DNA from: BM003 sp963699835
GTDB lineage: Bacteria; Pseudomonadota; Gammaproteobacteria; Steroidobacterales; BM003
Direction of reading: 5' to 3'
NCBI GenBank assembly: GCA_963699835.1
Contig: CAVOVJ010000004.1
Span: forward strand, 248,001 to 312,000
Length of the DNA stretch: 64,000 nucleotides
Shown: positions 9,121 to 19,687 of the stretch, in pieces
Position numbering within the stretch: position 1 is the first letter of the stretch
How the letters are laid out: each line of letters opens with the position of its first letter
Program-made: the position numbers and the translations under genes
The notes under the pieces: generated by a model
What the model was told of the DNA's origin: nothing
The model's database searches: none
Seen by the model: only the letters and a program-made list of their open reading frames with translations

Positions 9121-11029
9121 GTGAAGCAGGCGGAACAATTTGACGTAATAGTCGTCGGTGGCGGCCACGCCGGAACCGAGGCTGCGCTGGCGGCTGCGCG
9201 CATGGGTGTCCGCACGCTGCTGTTGACCCAGAATCTCGACACGATTGGACAGATGAGCTGCAATCCGGCGATCGGTGGCATCGGCAAGGGTCATCTGACC
9301 AAGGAAATCGATGCACTGGGCGGTGCGATGGCGCGTGCGATTGATCGCGCCGGAATCCAGTTTCGCACGCTCAATGCGCGCAAAGGTCCGGCGGTTCGTG
9401 CGACCCGCGCCCAGGCCGATCGGGTGCTGTATCGGCAGGCAATTCGCGCGATGGTCGAGACCCAGCCCGGCCTCTCGATGTTCCAGCAGGGCGTCGATGA
9501 TCTGTTGATCGAGTGCGATCGGGTCTGCGGCGTGCGAACGCAAATGGGTCTGGAGTTCAGGGCGAACGCTGTCATTCTCACCGTCGGTACCTTTTTGGGC
9601 GGGCAAATTCATGTCGGCGACGCGAACTATCAGGGTGGCCGCGCCGGCGATCCACCGAGCAATGCGCTGGCGGCACGGCTGCGCGAACTGCCGTTTACGG
9701 TAGAACGGCTAAAGACCGGAACGCCGCCGCGTCTCGATGGCACTACGCTGGATTTTTCCCGGATGCTGGTGCAACCGGGCGATGAGCCGTTGCCTTCGTT
9801 TTCGTTTATGGCCAGCGGCGCCGAGCACCCGCGCCAGGTACCCTGCCACATCACCGCGACGACGGAACGAACCCACGACATCATCCGCGCGGGTCTGCAC
9901 CGTTCGCCGATGTTCAGCGGGGTGATAGAGGGAGTGGGGCCGCGTTACTGTCCGTCGGTCGAGGACAAGGTGGTGCGCTTTGCTGACAAGACGTCACACC
10001 AGATATTCGTTGAACCGGAAGGATTGACGACTGCCGAAATCTACCCAAACGGGATTTCCACGAGCCTGCCTTTCGATGTGCAACAGGCGTTCGTACGCAG
10101 CATTCCCGGTTTCGAGAACGCGCGAATCACGCGCCCGGGTTATGCGATCGAGTACGATTTTTTCGATCCTCGCGATCTCAGCCCGGCGCTGGAAACCCGC
10201 TTCATCGCGGGGCTCTATTTCGCTGGCCAGATTAATGGCACGACCGGTTACGAAGAAGCCGCCGCGCAGGGACTGCTGGCCGGAATCAATGCGGCGCTCG
10301 CGGTCCAGGCGCGGTCATCATGGTGCCCGGGCCGGCATGAAGCCTATATCGGTGTGCTCGTGGATGACCTGATCACTCGTGGCACCAGCGAGCCCTACCG
10401 GATGTTCACCAGCCGCGCCGAGCACAGGCTGCTGCTGCGCGAAGACAATGCAGACCTCAGGCTGACAACGTATGGTCGCGATCTCGGTCTGGTGGATGAC
10501 GAGCGCTGGCGCAGATTCGAGTCCAAGCGCGATGCCATCGAGGCGGAAAAGGCGCGTTTGCAGGCGATTCTGCTGCGCCCCGGCGACCTGAGCAGCGCGG
10601 AAATCGACGCACTCGGATTCGAGCTGGGGCGTGAACAGCGGGCCGACGAGGTATTACGGCGCCCCGAAATCGACTACCGCGCATTGACGGCGCTGGAGAC
10701 GGTCGGCGAAGGCGCTCTCTCCGGTCTCGATCAGACGGTGCGTGACCAGGTAACGGCACAGGTCGAAATCCAGGCCAAGTACGCCGGTTACATCCGCCGC
10801 CAGCAAGAGGAAATAGAGCGCCATCAGCGCCATGGGAATACGCCCCTCCCCGATGATCTGGATTACAGCTCGGTAACCGGTTTGTCGAGCGAGGTCCGGC
10901 AAAAGCTTGCCGCGGCCAGACCCGCCTCGCTGGGTCAGGCTGCGCGGATATCGGGGAGTGACGCCCGCGGCGATTTCCTTGTTACTTGTGCACCTTAAGA
11001 AACGCCGCGAGCTGCGGCGCTCGGCCTGA
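9121..11029 (+). CDS. mnmG: tRNA uridine-5-carboxymethylaminomethyl modification enzyme MnmG (one +1 frame break at the 3' end)
   Basis: About 635 aa when corrected. FAD-binding DVIVVGGGHAGTEAALAAARMG at the N-terminus, SCNPAIGGIGKGHL, and GQINGTTGYEEAAAQG identify MnmG (GidA), which with MnmE modifies U34 of several tRNAs. GTG start with GGGAG 8 bp upstream. The frame leaves the family pattern at RISG and stops at 10998; skipping base 10957 gives the canonical RISGVTPAAISLLLVHLKK ending and a stop at 11027-11029. In many relatives mnmG is followed directly by rsmG-parA-parB; here those lie 13 kb away. Confidence 0.93.
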
Positions 11030-11101
11030 GGCGGTCTTGAGCGCGCGGTACCGGGGCGGTTAAGTTAGCCACCCAATAGTTTTTCTTCAGCCAGGGCCAG
11101 C

Positions 11102-12731
11102 ATGCGTCAGAAAATAGTAGTCGCCGTTATCGCCGCCGCGGCCGCCTTGATATCTGTGGCGCGTTTTCCAGCCGCAGCAGAGTGAGGACACGACGGTTCA
11201 GGCCGACGCTGGTCCGACAGTCGCCGTACTGCGGCGTGGTAACGGGTCGGAGCCGGAGGCGTTGAATCCGCATAATGCCCGCACTGATTCGGCATTCAAT
11301 ATCGTCCGTGATTTGTTCGAGGGTCTTACCAGTCATGATCCGGATGGCAAGGTTGTGCCTGGTGTCGCTGAGTCCTGGGAGATCAGCGATGACGGACTGA
11401 CCTACACATTCAAACTGCGCGAGGACGCGCGCTGGTCCAACGGTGACCCGCTGACTGCAGCGGATTTCGTTTACAGCTTCCGCCGACTCGCCGACCCGGC
11501 AACCGGCGCCTATTACGCGGCGAGCCTGTCCCCGGTGGTCAACGCCGACGCGATAATCGGCGGTAGCCTTCCCCCGGAAGAACTCGGGGTCGAGGCGCAG
11601 GGACCGCATACGCTGGTGATTCGATTGCGTTCCCCGACGCCTTACATTCTTGATCTTTGTACCCATCCAAGCATGTCGCCGGTGCATGGTCCGAGCATCG
11701 CGGAACATGGGGATGCGTATGGACGTCCGGAAAACCTGGTTTCGAACGGCGCGTTCGTGGTGAGCGAGTGGGTGGTGGGCTCGTATGTCGCGGCGGAACG
11801 AAACGCCGAGTACTGGGGCAACACGGCAAACGCGATCGACAAGGTCATTTTCTACAACACCGTCGACACCTCGGCCGAGTTGCAGCGCTACCGGGCGGGT
11901 GAACTGGATTTCACCGGCAGCATTCCGTTGCCGCAGTTCAACTGGATCAAGCAAAACCTGGGCAAGGAACTGCACATCTCGCCCTATCTGACCACTTACT
12001 ATTATGGCTTCAACCTGACCCGTCCGCCGTTTGCGGGAAACGCCAAACTGCGTCAGGCGCTCGCGATGGCAGTTGACCGCGAACTGCTCACCGAGCGGAT
12101 CACCGGAACAGGGGAGCTGCCAGCTTATGGCTGGGTGCCGCCGGGCACCAATTACTACACGCCGCAGAGTTTTGCGTGGGCCAACCTTTCACCGCAGGAG
12201 CGTATTGTCCAGGCACAGCGTCTGTACGCCGAGGCAGGCTATTCGCGGGATCGGCCGTTGCAGGTTGAATTGCGTTACAACACCGCCGATCTGCACCGCC
12301 GCGTGGCGGTTGCGGTGGCCGAGATGTGGAAGCAGCATCTCGGTGTGGAACTGACGCTGGTGAACGAAGAGTTTCGCGTGATGATCCAGAACATACGCGA
12401 GAAACAGGTGACCGAGCTTTTTCGCTCGAGCTGGGTCGGCGACTACAACGATGCATTCACATTCAGCCAGTTCTTTCATTCGGATTTCGGTCTGAATCTG
12501 GTGGGATACGCCAACCCGAAATACGATGCACTGCTCGAGCAGGCTGCGGCCGAGACCGATCTGCGCAGACGCCGCGCATTGCTCGAGGAGGCCGAACGTC
12601 TGATGCTGGCGGACACACCGCTTGTCCCGCTGTACTTTCATGTCAGCCGGCATCTCGTAAAGCCTTACGTGAGAGGATGGCGCGACAACATCATGAACAT
12701 CCATTACAGCAAGCATCTGTCGTTGCAATGA
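11102..12731 (+). CDS. oppA: Peptide ABC transporter substrate-binding protein, OppA family (one +1 frame break near the N-terminus)
   Basis: About 542 aa. ATG 11102 begins a signal-like hydrophobic stretch (MRQKIVVAVIAAAAALISVA) that hits a stop after 26 codons; deleting one T of the TTTT run at 11164-11167 joins it to the long frame (RFQPQQSEDTTVQ..). Mature features: EPEALNPHNARTDSAF, LFEGLTSHDPDGKVVPGVAESW and DGLTYTFKLREDARWSNGDPL, typical of extracytoplasmic solute-binding family 5. Periplasmic oligopeptide receptor. Followed by the cognate permeases and ATPases. If the break were real, translation from internal TTG 11262 would lack a signal peptide. Confidence 0.88.
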
Positions 12732-12791
12732 GCCGATCCGGGGTGCCCCAGCATTCGCGGTCTGGCGTGATGATCGGGGCAAGCTGAGCCG

Positions 12792-13724
12792 GTGCTGCGG
12801 CTGATCTGGCACAGGCTGCTGGTGGCAGTGCCCACCCTGCTGGTGCTGGTCGTTCTCGCGTTTGTGCTGATGCGTCTCGCGCCGGGAAGCCCGTTTTCCA
12901 GCGAGCGCAATCTCCCGCCGGCCGTCGAGGAAAATCTGAATGCGCGCTACGGCCTCGGTGATCCACTCGGCCAGCAACTGGTGCGGTATCTGACAAACCT
13001 CGTTCAGGGTGATTTCGGGCCGTCGCTGTACTATAGCGACCATGATGTGGCCGACCTGATCCGGGAGGGATTCCCGACGTCTTTGCGGCTCGGGCTTGCA
13101 GCCATGATCCTTGCGCTCGGAGCAGGCGTCAGTGCCGGTATTGCCGCGGCGCGGCGTCCGGGGGGAATGCTCGATCATCTGCTCATGGGGGTGGCTATCG
13201 GCGGAATCTCGATTCCCAATTTCGTTGTCGCGCCGCTTCTGATCCTGGTCTTTGCGGTCTGGCTCGGCTGGCTGCCGGCCAGTGGCGCCGGCCCGGACGC
13301 GACGTTGTCCGCCACCGGAATGGTGCTCCCGGTTATCGCGCTGGCGCTGCCGCAGTTCGCCTATGTGGCACGGCTGACCCGAGCCAGCATGCTGGAGGTG
13401 CTGGATAGCAGCTACATCCTCGCCGCGCGGGCCAAGGGCCTGCCGGAACGCACGATCCTGTTGCGCCATGGCCTCCGCCCCGCGCTGCTTCCGGTCGTGT
13501 CCTACCTGGGTCCGGCGACCGCAGCGGTGATCACCGGCTCGGTCGTCATCGAAGAGATATTCGGTCTTCCGGGTCTCGGCAGGTATTTTGTCCAGGCGGC
13601 GCTGAACCGCGACTATTTTCTGGTTCTCGGGGTCGTGGTTTTCTACGGTCTGCTGGTGGTCATCGCAAATCTGCTGGTCGATCTTTGTTACGGCCTGCTC
13701 GACCCGCGGGTGCAGCGCCAGTGA
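12792..13724 (+). CDS. oppB: Oligopeptide ABC transporter permease (OppB type)
   Basis: 310 aa, GTG start. N-terminal helix (RLLVAVPTLLVLVVLAFVLM) followed by the APGSPF segment typical of OppB/DppB, and five further helices. The EAA loop is ILAARAKGLPERTILLRHGLRPAL, which contacts the ATPases. Forms the inner-membrane channel with OppC. Overlaps oppC by GTGA. Confidence 0.9.
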   Translation: MLRLIWHRLLVAVPTLLVLVVLAFVLMRLAPGSPFSSERNLPPAVEENLNARYGLGDPLGQQLVRYLTNLVQGDFGPSLYYSDHDVADLIREGFPTSLRLGLAAMILALGAGVSAGIAAARRPGGMLDHLLMGVAIGGISIPNFVVAPLLILVFAVWLGWLPASGAGPDATLSATGMVLPVIALALPQFAYVARLTRASMLEVLDSSYILAARAKGLPERTILLRHGLRPALLPVVSYLGPATAAVITGSVVIEEIFGLPGLGRYFVQAALNRDYFLVLGVVVFYGLLVVIANLLVDLCYGLLDPRVQRQ

Positions 13725-14614
13725 GTGCGGCCGGCAACAGCGTCGCGGCCGGCACGACATCGGCAGGGCCGGCCTGGCGCGGTTTCTTCGCCCAGTCACG
13801 CGGGGTCCGGGTTTGCGGATACCTGTTGCTGGCGATCGCCGCGCTTGTGCTATTCGGACCGTTGCTGTCGCCATTCGCGCTCGATCAGGTGGACTGGCAA
13901 CACATCGCCCAAGGGCCGTCGTGGTCGAGCGGGCACTGGTTCGGCACCGACAACAATGGCCGCGATCTTTTCGTTCGCACGCTGCGAGGCGGCCAGATCT
14001 CGTTGCTGGTCGGGATCTGCGCAACCGCGGTCAGCTTGCTCATCGGCGTCAGTTACGGCGCCATCGCCGGTTATGCCGGGGGTCGCGTCGACCAGTTGAT
14101 GATGCGCCTGGTGGACGTTCTTTACGCAATGCCGTTCCTGTTTTTCGTGATCCTGCTGATGGTGTTGTTCGGTCGCAATCTGTTGTTGATGTTTATCGCG
14201 ATAGGGGCGATCAACTGGCTCGATATGGCGCGCATCGTGCGCGGTCAGACGCTCAGCCTCAAGCACCGCGAGTTTGTTGATGCAGCGCGCGCGCTCGGGG
14301 TACCGGCCGCGGCGATCGTTCGCCGCCATATCGTGCCGAACATGATGAACGTGGTTGTCGTCTATGCGAGTCTCGCGGTGCCGCAGATGATCCTGGTGGA
14401 GTCGTTTCTCAGCTTTCTCGGACTCGGCGTGCAGGAACCCATGACATCGTGGGGGCAACTGGTCAGCCTCGGTGCGCGCGAGATGGAGAGTGCGCCATGG
14501 ATGTTGTTGTTCCCCGCGTCCTTCCTCGCGGTGACGCTTTATTGTCTGAACGTGCTCGGCGATGCATTGCGCCGTTATAACGATGCCGCTGGCGGTCTGC
14601 GAGGTGCGGCGTGA
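13721..14614 (+). CDS. oppC: Oligopeptide ABC transporter permease (OppC type)
   Basis: 297 aa from the GTG at 13721 that overlaps the oppB stop (GTGA). Six helices; N-terminal cytoplasmic segment then VCGYLLLAIAALVLFGPLL; HWFGTDNNGRDLFVRTLRGG is the OppC/DppC hallmark; EAA loop DAARALGVPAAAIVRRHIVPN. Pairs with OppB. Its last codons overlap the next gene in the same GTGA manner. Confidence 0.92.
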   Translation: MSAAGNSVAAGTTSAGPAWRGFFAQSRGVRVCGYLLLAIAALVLFGPLLSPFALDQVDWQHIAQGPSWSSGHWFGTDNNGRDLFVRTLRGGQISLLVGICATAVSLLIGVSYGAIAGYAGGRVDQLMMRLVDVLYAMPFLFFVILLMVLFGRNLLLMFIAIGAINWLDMARIVRGQTLSLKHREFVDAARALGVPAAAIVRRHIVPNMMNVVVVYASLAVPQMILVESFLSFLGLGVQEPMTSWGQLVSLGAREMESAPWMLLFPASFLAVTLYCLNVLGDALRRYNDAAGGLRGAA

Positions 14615-15573
14615 GCGCGGAGTTGCTCGAGGTCGATGACCTCGGCGTCTGTCTGGCCACTGCCGCGGGAGACCTGCATGCCGTCGACAGTCTTGGTTTC
14701 AGTCTTCGCGAGGGTGAATTGCTCGGCATTGTTGGAGAGTCCGGTTCCGGCAAGACCCAGACCGCGCTGGCACTGATGGGGCTTACGCCCGCCGGATCGC
14801 GGGTAAGCGGCAGCGCCAGGCTCGACGGGCAGGAGTTGATCGGCCAGCCCGAGGCGGCGTTGAACGACCTGCGTGGTGATCGCATTGCGATGGTGTTTCA
14901 GGATCCCCAGGCCGCCTTAAACCCCTACCTGCGTATCGGGGTTCAGCTGACCGAGGTACTCGAGCAGCATCGTGACCTGGACACGGCTGCGGCGGTGGGT
15001 CGTGCAGTGGAGATGTTGCGGGCGGTCGGCCTCGACGACAGCGAACGTTGCATGCGCAGTTTCCCGCATCAGCTCTCGGGCGGGATGCGGCAGCGGGTCA
15101 CGATTGCGATGGCGCTGTTGTGCCGGCCGCGGTTGCTCATCGCTGACGAGCCGACGACCGCGCTTGACGTCACGGTGCAGGCGCAGATCCTCGGTTTGTT
15201 GCGGGTTTTGAAAGGCACCCACTATGGCGCGGGTCTGCTGATCACCCATGACCTCGGCGTGGTGGCCGAGGTTTGCGACCGGGTGCTTGTGATGTACGGC
15301 GGCAGGCCAATGGAAGTCGCCGATGTCGACGCACTGTTTCACCGCGGTCATCATCCCTACACGCGTGCGCTGTTGCGATCCCTGCCGCGGCTTGATCGGC
15401 CGGAGTCGGGACTCGTTCCGATTCCCGGACAGCCGGGGCGGCGCATGGGCGCCGGCTGTCCTTTCAACGCCCGTTGTATGGAGCGGATCGAACAATGTGC
15501 CGCGGTCGTTCCGCCGCAACTCGACATCGCAGCCGGTCACCTCAGTTTTTGCCACAGGAGCGCACCGTCTTGA
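14611..15573 (+). CDS. oppD: Oligopeptide ABC transporter ATP-binding protein (OppD type)
   Basis: 320 aa. Walker A GESGSGKTQTA (~45), signature QLSGGMRQRVTIAMAL, Walker B RLLIADEPTTALDVT, then the C-terminal oligopeptide/dipeptide domain (GRRMGAGCPFNARC) with the cysteine cluster that in relatives binds an iron-sulfur cluster. GTG start overlaps the oppC stop. One of two ATPases driving peptide import. Confidence 0.92.
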   Translation: MSAELLEVDDLGVCLATAAGDLHAVDSLGFSLREGELLGIVGESGSGKTQTALALMGLTPAGSRVSGSARLDGQELIGQPEAALNDLRGDRIAMVFQDPQAALNPYLRIGVQLTEVLEQHRDLDTAAAVGRAVEMLRAVGLDDSERCMRSFPHQLSGGMRQRVTIAMALLCRPRLLIADEPTTALDVTVQAQILGLLRVLKGTHYGAGLLITHDLGVVAEVCDRVLVMYGGRPMEVADVDALFHRGHHPYTRALLRSLPRLDRPESGLVPIPGQPGRRMGAGCPFNARCMERIEQCAAVVPPQLDIAAGHLSFCHRSAPS

Positions 15574-16544
15574 GCGGCCGGCTTGTCGCCATTCGCAACC
15601 TGGTCGTCGAGTACCCGGGCAGCGGTCACGGTGCGCCGGGCCTGCGCGCGGTTGACGGGGTAAGCCTCGGCCTAGACGAAGGCGCAACGCTGGGAATTGT
15701 CGGTGAGTCGGGCTCGGGAAAATCGACACTGGCGCGGGCGCTGCTTGGGCTGGTTGACATTCACTCCGGGCAAATCGAGTACGCGGGCATGGCGATGGCC
15801 GATGCCGGGCGCTCAGGCTGGCGCCGGTTTCGCCGCGAGGTGCAGGTTGTTTTCCAGGACCCGGCGGCATCGCTCGATCCGCGCATGAGCGTGGCCAAAA
15901 CACTGGCCGAACCCCTGCTGGTGCATCGCCCGGAGCTCGGGACCGAACAGGTCCGGGAGACCACGATCGCCCGGCTCCGCGACGTTGGCCTGGAAGATGC
16001 GCATCTGCAGCGCCTGCCACGGCAGTTGTCGGGGGGTGAATGCCAGCGCGTCGCAATCGCGCGAGCGCTCGTTCTCGAGCCGCGCCTGCTGATCTGTGAC
16101 GAACCGGTCAGCGCGCTGGACATTTCGATTCAGGCGCAGATTCTGGCGTTGTTGCGCGAGTTGCAGCAGCGGCTGGGTCTCGCGGTCTTGTTTATCGCGC
16201 ACGACCTCAGCGTTGTCAGATACCTGTGTCAGCGCGTGGCCGTGATGTACCGCGGAAGACTGGTCGAGACGGGAAGCGCGGACGCATTGTTCGGTCAGCC
16301 GCAGCACCCGTACACTCGCGCGCTGCTCCGCTCCGTACCGGTTGCCGATCCGCGGCAGCGGCGAAATTTCGCCGCTACGCCCGCCGCCTTCACCGCCAGC
16401 GCAGCGGGTGGCGGCTGCGTCTATGCCGAGCGATGTCAGTTCGCGCGCGGGCGGTGTCGTGCCGAATCGCCGGCGCTGGAACAACAGGGCGATGTCGCTG
16501 TCGCCTGTTTTTTCCCGGGCGCCGAAACGCGCTCTATTGCATAG
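15570..16544 (+). CDS. oppF: Oligopeptide ABC transporter ATP-binding protein (OppF type)
   Basis: 324 aa from TTG 15570, which overlaps the oppD stop (TTGA); the longer in-frame extension lies wholly inside oppD. Walker A GESGSGKSTLARAL, signature QLSGGECQRVAIARAL, Walker B LLICDEPVSALDIS, and a C-terminal oligopeptide domain with GGCVYAERCQFARGRC. A perfect 20-bp palindrome lies within the linker before that domain. The gene's end overlaps the convergent DUF945 gene by 11 bp. Completes an oppABCDF set. Confidence 0.92.
   Translation: MSGRLVAIRNLVVEYPGSGHGAPGLRAVDGVSLGLDEGATLGIVGESGSGKSTLARALLGLVDIHSGQIEYAGMAMADAGRSGWRRFRREVQVVFQDPAASLDPRMSVAKTLAEPLLVHRPELGTEQVRETTIARLRDVGLEDAHLQRLPRQLSGGECQRVAIARALVLEPRLLICDEPVSALDISIQAQILALLRELQQRLGLAVLFIAHDLSVVRYLCQRVAVMYRGRLVETGSADALFGQPQHPYTRALLRSVPVADPRQRRNFAATPAAFTASAAGGGCVYAERCQFARGRCRAESPALEQQGDVAVACFFPGAETRSIA
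16357..16376. repeat. Perfect 20-bp palindrome inside oppF
   Basis: Two 10-base arms centred on AAATTT, in frame within the OppF linker (coding around RNFAATPAAF). No second copy was noticed by eye in this window. It may be chance, a protein-binding site, or an inserted short palindromic repeat. Confidence 0.5.
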
Positions 16545-17811
16545 GCAACGGCACCGGCAAGGGCAGGCCGTTTATCGTCAAAAGCCCCCCGGCGTAGGCG
16601 GCTTTCAGCACGAAGTCCTCGTTTTCTTCAACCAGATATCCCGCCCGGTACAGCATCGTGGTCGCCTGCCCTAGCTGCGGGTTATGTTCCGCGGCAGTCG
16701 CGAGCAGCGTCTTTGACACGACGATATCCAGTTGGCCCCGCAGCGCCATCAGCAGTTCGGTGAGCACCGGTGCGCCGACATCCTGGTCAATGACCATTTG
16801 GGCGCTGGCGTCGAGGCGGCCGCTTCCCGTCTCCAAGAAAAATTTCTCGATATCGAGCTTTCCGCCATGGGCCAATAGCGCGAGCAAGTCCGCTTCGATT
16901 TCCGCCCAGCCCGGTTCGGGCGCCGCTGCCGGACCGGTCTGTTTTGCGTATCTGTCGCGCAGGCGGGCGGCGGTTTCGGCATGGAAATCGGTCAGCTCCA
17001 GGTTGATATGGAGACTGCCCCCGTCAAACCCGGGCGTCGCGATCTGGTCGGCGTCGACAATAATTTCATAAGTCAGCCGCTCGCGGTCGAGACGGACATC
17101 CGATTCGAAGGCGAATTTTCGCACCTGAAACGAGCCAGCTGCCGGATCCTCCAGGCCGAGTTCGTCAACGGACATCGTGCTGGCGCCGAGCCAGAACTGG
17201 TTCTCGGATAGCTTCTGTTCGCCGGCGAAGCGCATCGGGCCAAAAGTAAATCGATTTTCTTCCTGAACGAACTGCAGCCTGCCGACCCTGCCGTTCGCAG
17301 CAATGCTGGTGCCATCGGAACCCACATCGAAGCGTAGTTCACCGCCGTCCCACTGCAGGCGCGAACCGGATTCATCGAAGCGGTGATCGATCGCATCTCC
17401 TGACACAAGACTGCTGGCCGACCCATTCAGATGAACCCGCGTGACCGCCGTCAGCGGCAGTTCCACGCGTTCGTATTCGTCAACGAGGCTGAAACCCGAG
17501 TGGACCTCGGCGAGGCCGAAGCCGGACCCATCCAGAACGAGGCCATGCTCAACCTGGCTATCGATGACCAGAAAAACCGGCGCTTCGTCAGTTCCTGCGT
17601 TCAGGGCGATACGCTGGCTGCTGCGGGCGTCAAACCAGCCGCGTTCGTAGCTGTGTTCGGTGATTTGCGGTCCGAAGCGTTTTGCGGCCCCGGCATTGAA
17701 TCCGGCGACATAATCGTTGACCTGGCGTTGTGCCAATCCGCCCACAACTCGCGGGGTTACCAGCAGGAGGGCCACGATAACGGCGACAAGCAACAGAATC
17801 AGTTTGCGCAA
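16534..17811 (-). CDS. DUF945 (YdgA-like) membrane-anchored periplasmic protein
   Basis: 425 aa from a TTG at 17811 with a GGGGAGAG ribosome site; frames further upstream lack a good start. N-terminal membrane anchor KLILLLVAVIVALLLVTP, then the RQVNDYVAGFN / SYERGWFDARS pattern characteristic of DUF945/YdgA, repeated beta-rich segments, and an alpha-helical C-terminal part. Function in the cell envelope is not established. Convergent with oppF, divergent from the cytochrome c gene. Confidence 0.8.
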   Translation of the reverse strand: MRKLILLLVAVIVALLLVTPRVVGGLAQRQVNDYVAGFNAGAAKRFGPQITEHSYERGWFDARSSQRIALNAGTDEAPVFLVIDSQVEHGLVLDGSGFGLAEVHSGFSLVDEYERVELPLTAVTRVHLNGSASSLVSGDAIDHRFDESGSRLQWDGGELRFDVGSDGTSIAANGRVGRLQFVQEENRFTFGPMRFAGEQKLSENQFWLGASTMSVDELGLEDPAAGSFQVRKFAFESDVRLDRERLTYEIIVDADQIATPGFDGGSLHINLELTDFHAETAARLRDRYAKQTGPAAAPEPGWAEIEADLLALLAHGGKLDIEKFFLETGSGRLDASAQMVIDQDVGAPVLTELLMALRGQLDIVVSKTLLATAAEHNPQLGQATTMLYRAGYLVEENEDFVLKAAYAGGLLTINGLPLPVPLPMQ

Positions 17812-17992
17812 ACGGCACTCTCCCCGGAATCGATCGGTTCCGCAGCCAAACGTTGCATTATAGGCCGTGCCCTCTCTGTGTGGCGCAACGGAACTGATTG
17901 TGGTGGGTGGTATTTGCGCAGGGGTCTCAGTAACATATCGGCCGCGGCCGGAATCCTGGCCGGATCCATCGACGACTTGGAGTAGGGTGCGT

Positions 17993-18589
17993 ATGTTGCG
18001 GAGACTGGGCAATTTGGCGGTGTGCCTCGCGTTGTCTGCGGTTGTCACGGGGACGGCCTTTGCCGAGGGAGATGCCGCCGCCGGCAAAATTCTTGGGGAT
18101 ACCTGCAAAGGTTGTCATTTCATCCAGAAGTACAAGAATTCCTACCCGGTGTTCTACGTGCCGAAACTCGGTGGCCAGAATGGCGAGTACATCGGTGTGG
18201 CTCTGAGAGCATATGCCGCCGGCGAGCGCTCCCACGAAACGATGCACTCGCAGGCCGCGACCATGACCGAGCAGGACATAGCGGATCTGTCAGCCTACTT
18301 TGCAAGCCTCGGCGACTTGAAGACCGCCACCGCGGCCAGGAATGTGCCGGAACAGGCGGCCGCCTGCGTCGCCTGTCACGGTGAGCAGGGCATCAGCGTG
18401 ATGGAGCAATACCCCAACCTGGCCGGGCAGCACGAAGACTACCTGGTGCATGCGTTGGAACAGTATCGGGCAGGTGAGCGCACGAATGCGGTGATGGCGG
18501 GATTTGCCGGCCAGCTTAGCGATGAGGACATCGAGGTGCTGGCGAAGTTCTACGCGTCGCAAAAGGGGCTTTTCACGCCCGAACCCTGA
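17993..18589 (+). CDS. Dihaem cytochrome c4-like protein
   Basis: 198 aa. Signal peptide (NLAVCLALSAVVTGTAFA) and two haem-binding sites, CKGCH (38-42) and CVACH (125-129), each in its own cytochrome c domain, with YPNLAGQHEDYLVHALEQYR typical of c4 in the second half. Probable methionine ligands follow each site (HSQAATM and TNAVMAGF). A periplasmic electron carrier to a terminal oxidase. Monocistronic by appearance; divergent from the DUF945 gene. Confidence 0.88.
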   Translation: MLRRLGNLAVCLALSAVVTGTAFAEGDAAAGKILGDTCKGCHFIQKYKNSYPVFYVPKLGGQNGEYIGVALRAYAAGERSHETMHSQAATMTEQDIADLSAYFASLGDLKTATAARNVPEQAAACVACHGEQGISVMEQYPNLAGQHEDYLVHALEQYRAGERTNAVMAGFAGQLSDEDIEVLAKFYASQKGLFTPEP

Positions 18590-18707
18590 GCCGGGCCCGC
18601 TGCCGGCTGGCGCCTGCAGCCGATTCCGAGGTTTCGGCAAGTGCCCGGTGAAAACGGCGATTTGCGCTGCCGCCGGGTTGTCTTTAAACGTCGCAGAGCC
18701 GGAGCCT

Positions 18708-19661
18708 ATGTCCGACGTGCCACAACTCGCCGAATTCGATCACGGCATCTGTGCCGTGGACACCCATTATTTGCGCGCGGGACTGGCTGCGAGTCACCTG
18801 ATCGTCGAGAACGGTCACGTCGCGATCGTGGACACCGGTGCCAACAGCGCAGTGCCGCGACTGCTTGCGGCGCTGGAGCACAAAGGGCTCGATCCGGCGT
18901 CGGTCGACTATCTGTTTCTGACTCATGTCCACCTCGATCATGCCGGCGGTGCCGGACTGCTGATGCGCTCGCTGCCGCGTGCGGTGGCGCTGCTGCATCC
19001 GCGGGGTGCGCCGCATATGATCGATCCGGCTCGCCTTATCGCCGGTTCGCGGGCGGTTTATGGCGAGCAAAAATATGCCGAACTGTACGGCGACATCGCA
19101 CCGATCGCTGCCGAAAGGGTACGGGAAGTGGCCGATGGCGAGCGGATCGATCTCGGTGGCAGGTTGCTCGAGTGCATGCACACCGAGGGTCATGCCCGGC
19201 ATCACTACTGCATCGCGGATCCGACTGCATCCGCGGTTTTTACCGGCGATTCTTTCGGGATTTCCTATCGCGGTCTCGACACTGCTGCGGGACCGTTCAT
19301 TCTGCCGACAACCACACCGGTGCAGTTCGATCCGGATGCGGCGCACGCGGCGATCGAGCGAATTCTCGGAACCGGCGCGGAATCGGTCTACCTGACCCAT
19401 TACAGCCGCGTGCAGAACCTCGCGCCGCTGGCGCAGCAGTTGCATCGGGATCTGGATTTTTACGTGGCGTCGGCCGAGAGCGTTGCCGACGAAGAGGACA
19501 GAGCGGACAAGCTCGGCGCGGCACTGACCGGATATTACCGCGACAGGCTTGCAGCCCATGGCACCGATGATCCGCTGGCGGCACTCGATCTGCTGCGTAT
19601 GGACATTCAACTGAATGTCCAGGGCCTGCTGGTATGGCTCAAGCGGCGCGGCGCCTTCTGA
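18708..19661 (+). CDS. MBL-fold metallo-hydrolase
   Basis: 317 aa from ATG 18708, preceded by GGAG. Metal site HVHLDHAGG (HxHxDH), further ligands in EGHARHHYC and FTGDSFG, and LTHYSR near the end of the core. A helical C-terminal extension (~220-317) could act as a dimerisation or substrate cap. Family members hydrolyse thioesters, lactones or phosphodiesters; the specific substrate is unknown. It lies 26 bp ahead of acuI and may be cotranscribed with it. Confidence 0.8.
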   Translation: MSDVPQLAEFDHGICAVDTHYLRAGLAASHLIVENGHVAIVDTGANSAVPRLLAALEHKGLDPASVDYLFLTHVHLDHAGGAGLLMRSLPRAVALLHPRGAPHMIDPARLIAGSRAVYGEQKYAELYGDIAPIAAERVREVADGERIDLGGRLLECMHTEGHARHHYCIADPTASAVFTGDSFGISYRGLDTAAGPFILPTTTPVQFDPDAAHAAIERILGTGAESVYLTHYSRVQNLAPLAQQLHRDLDFYVASAESVADEEDRADKLGAALTGYYRDRLAAHGTDDPLAALDLLRMDIQLNVQGLLVWLKRRGAF

Positions 19662-19687
19662 AGCGGAATATCCGCGCGAGGAGCAAC

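Noticed and set aside
12189..14024. Long 611-codon open frame on the minus strand across oppA-oppC
   Set aside because: Antisense shadow of high-G+C coding sequence; composition is arginine/histidine-rich with no domains, while the plus strand encodes clear Opp proteins.
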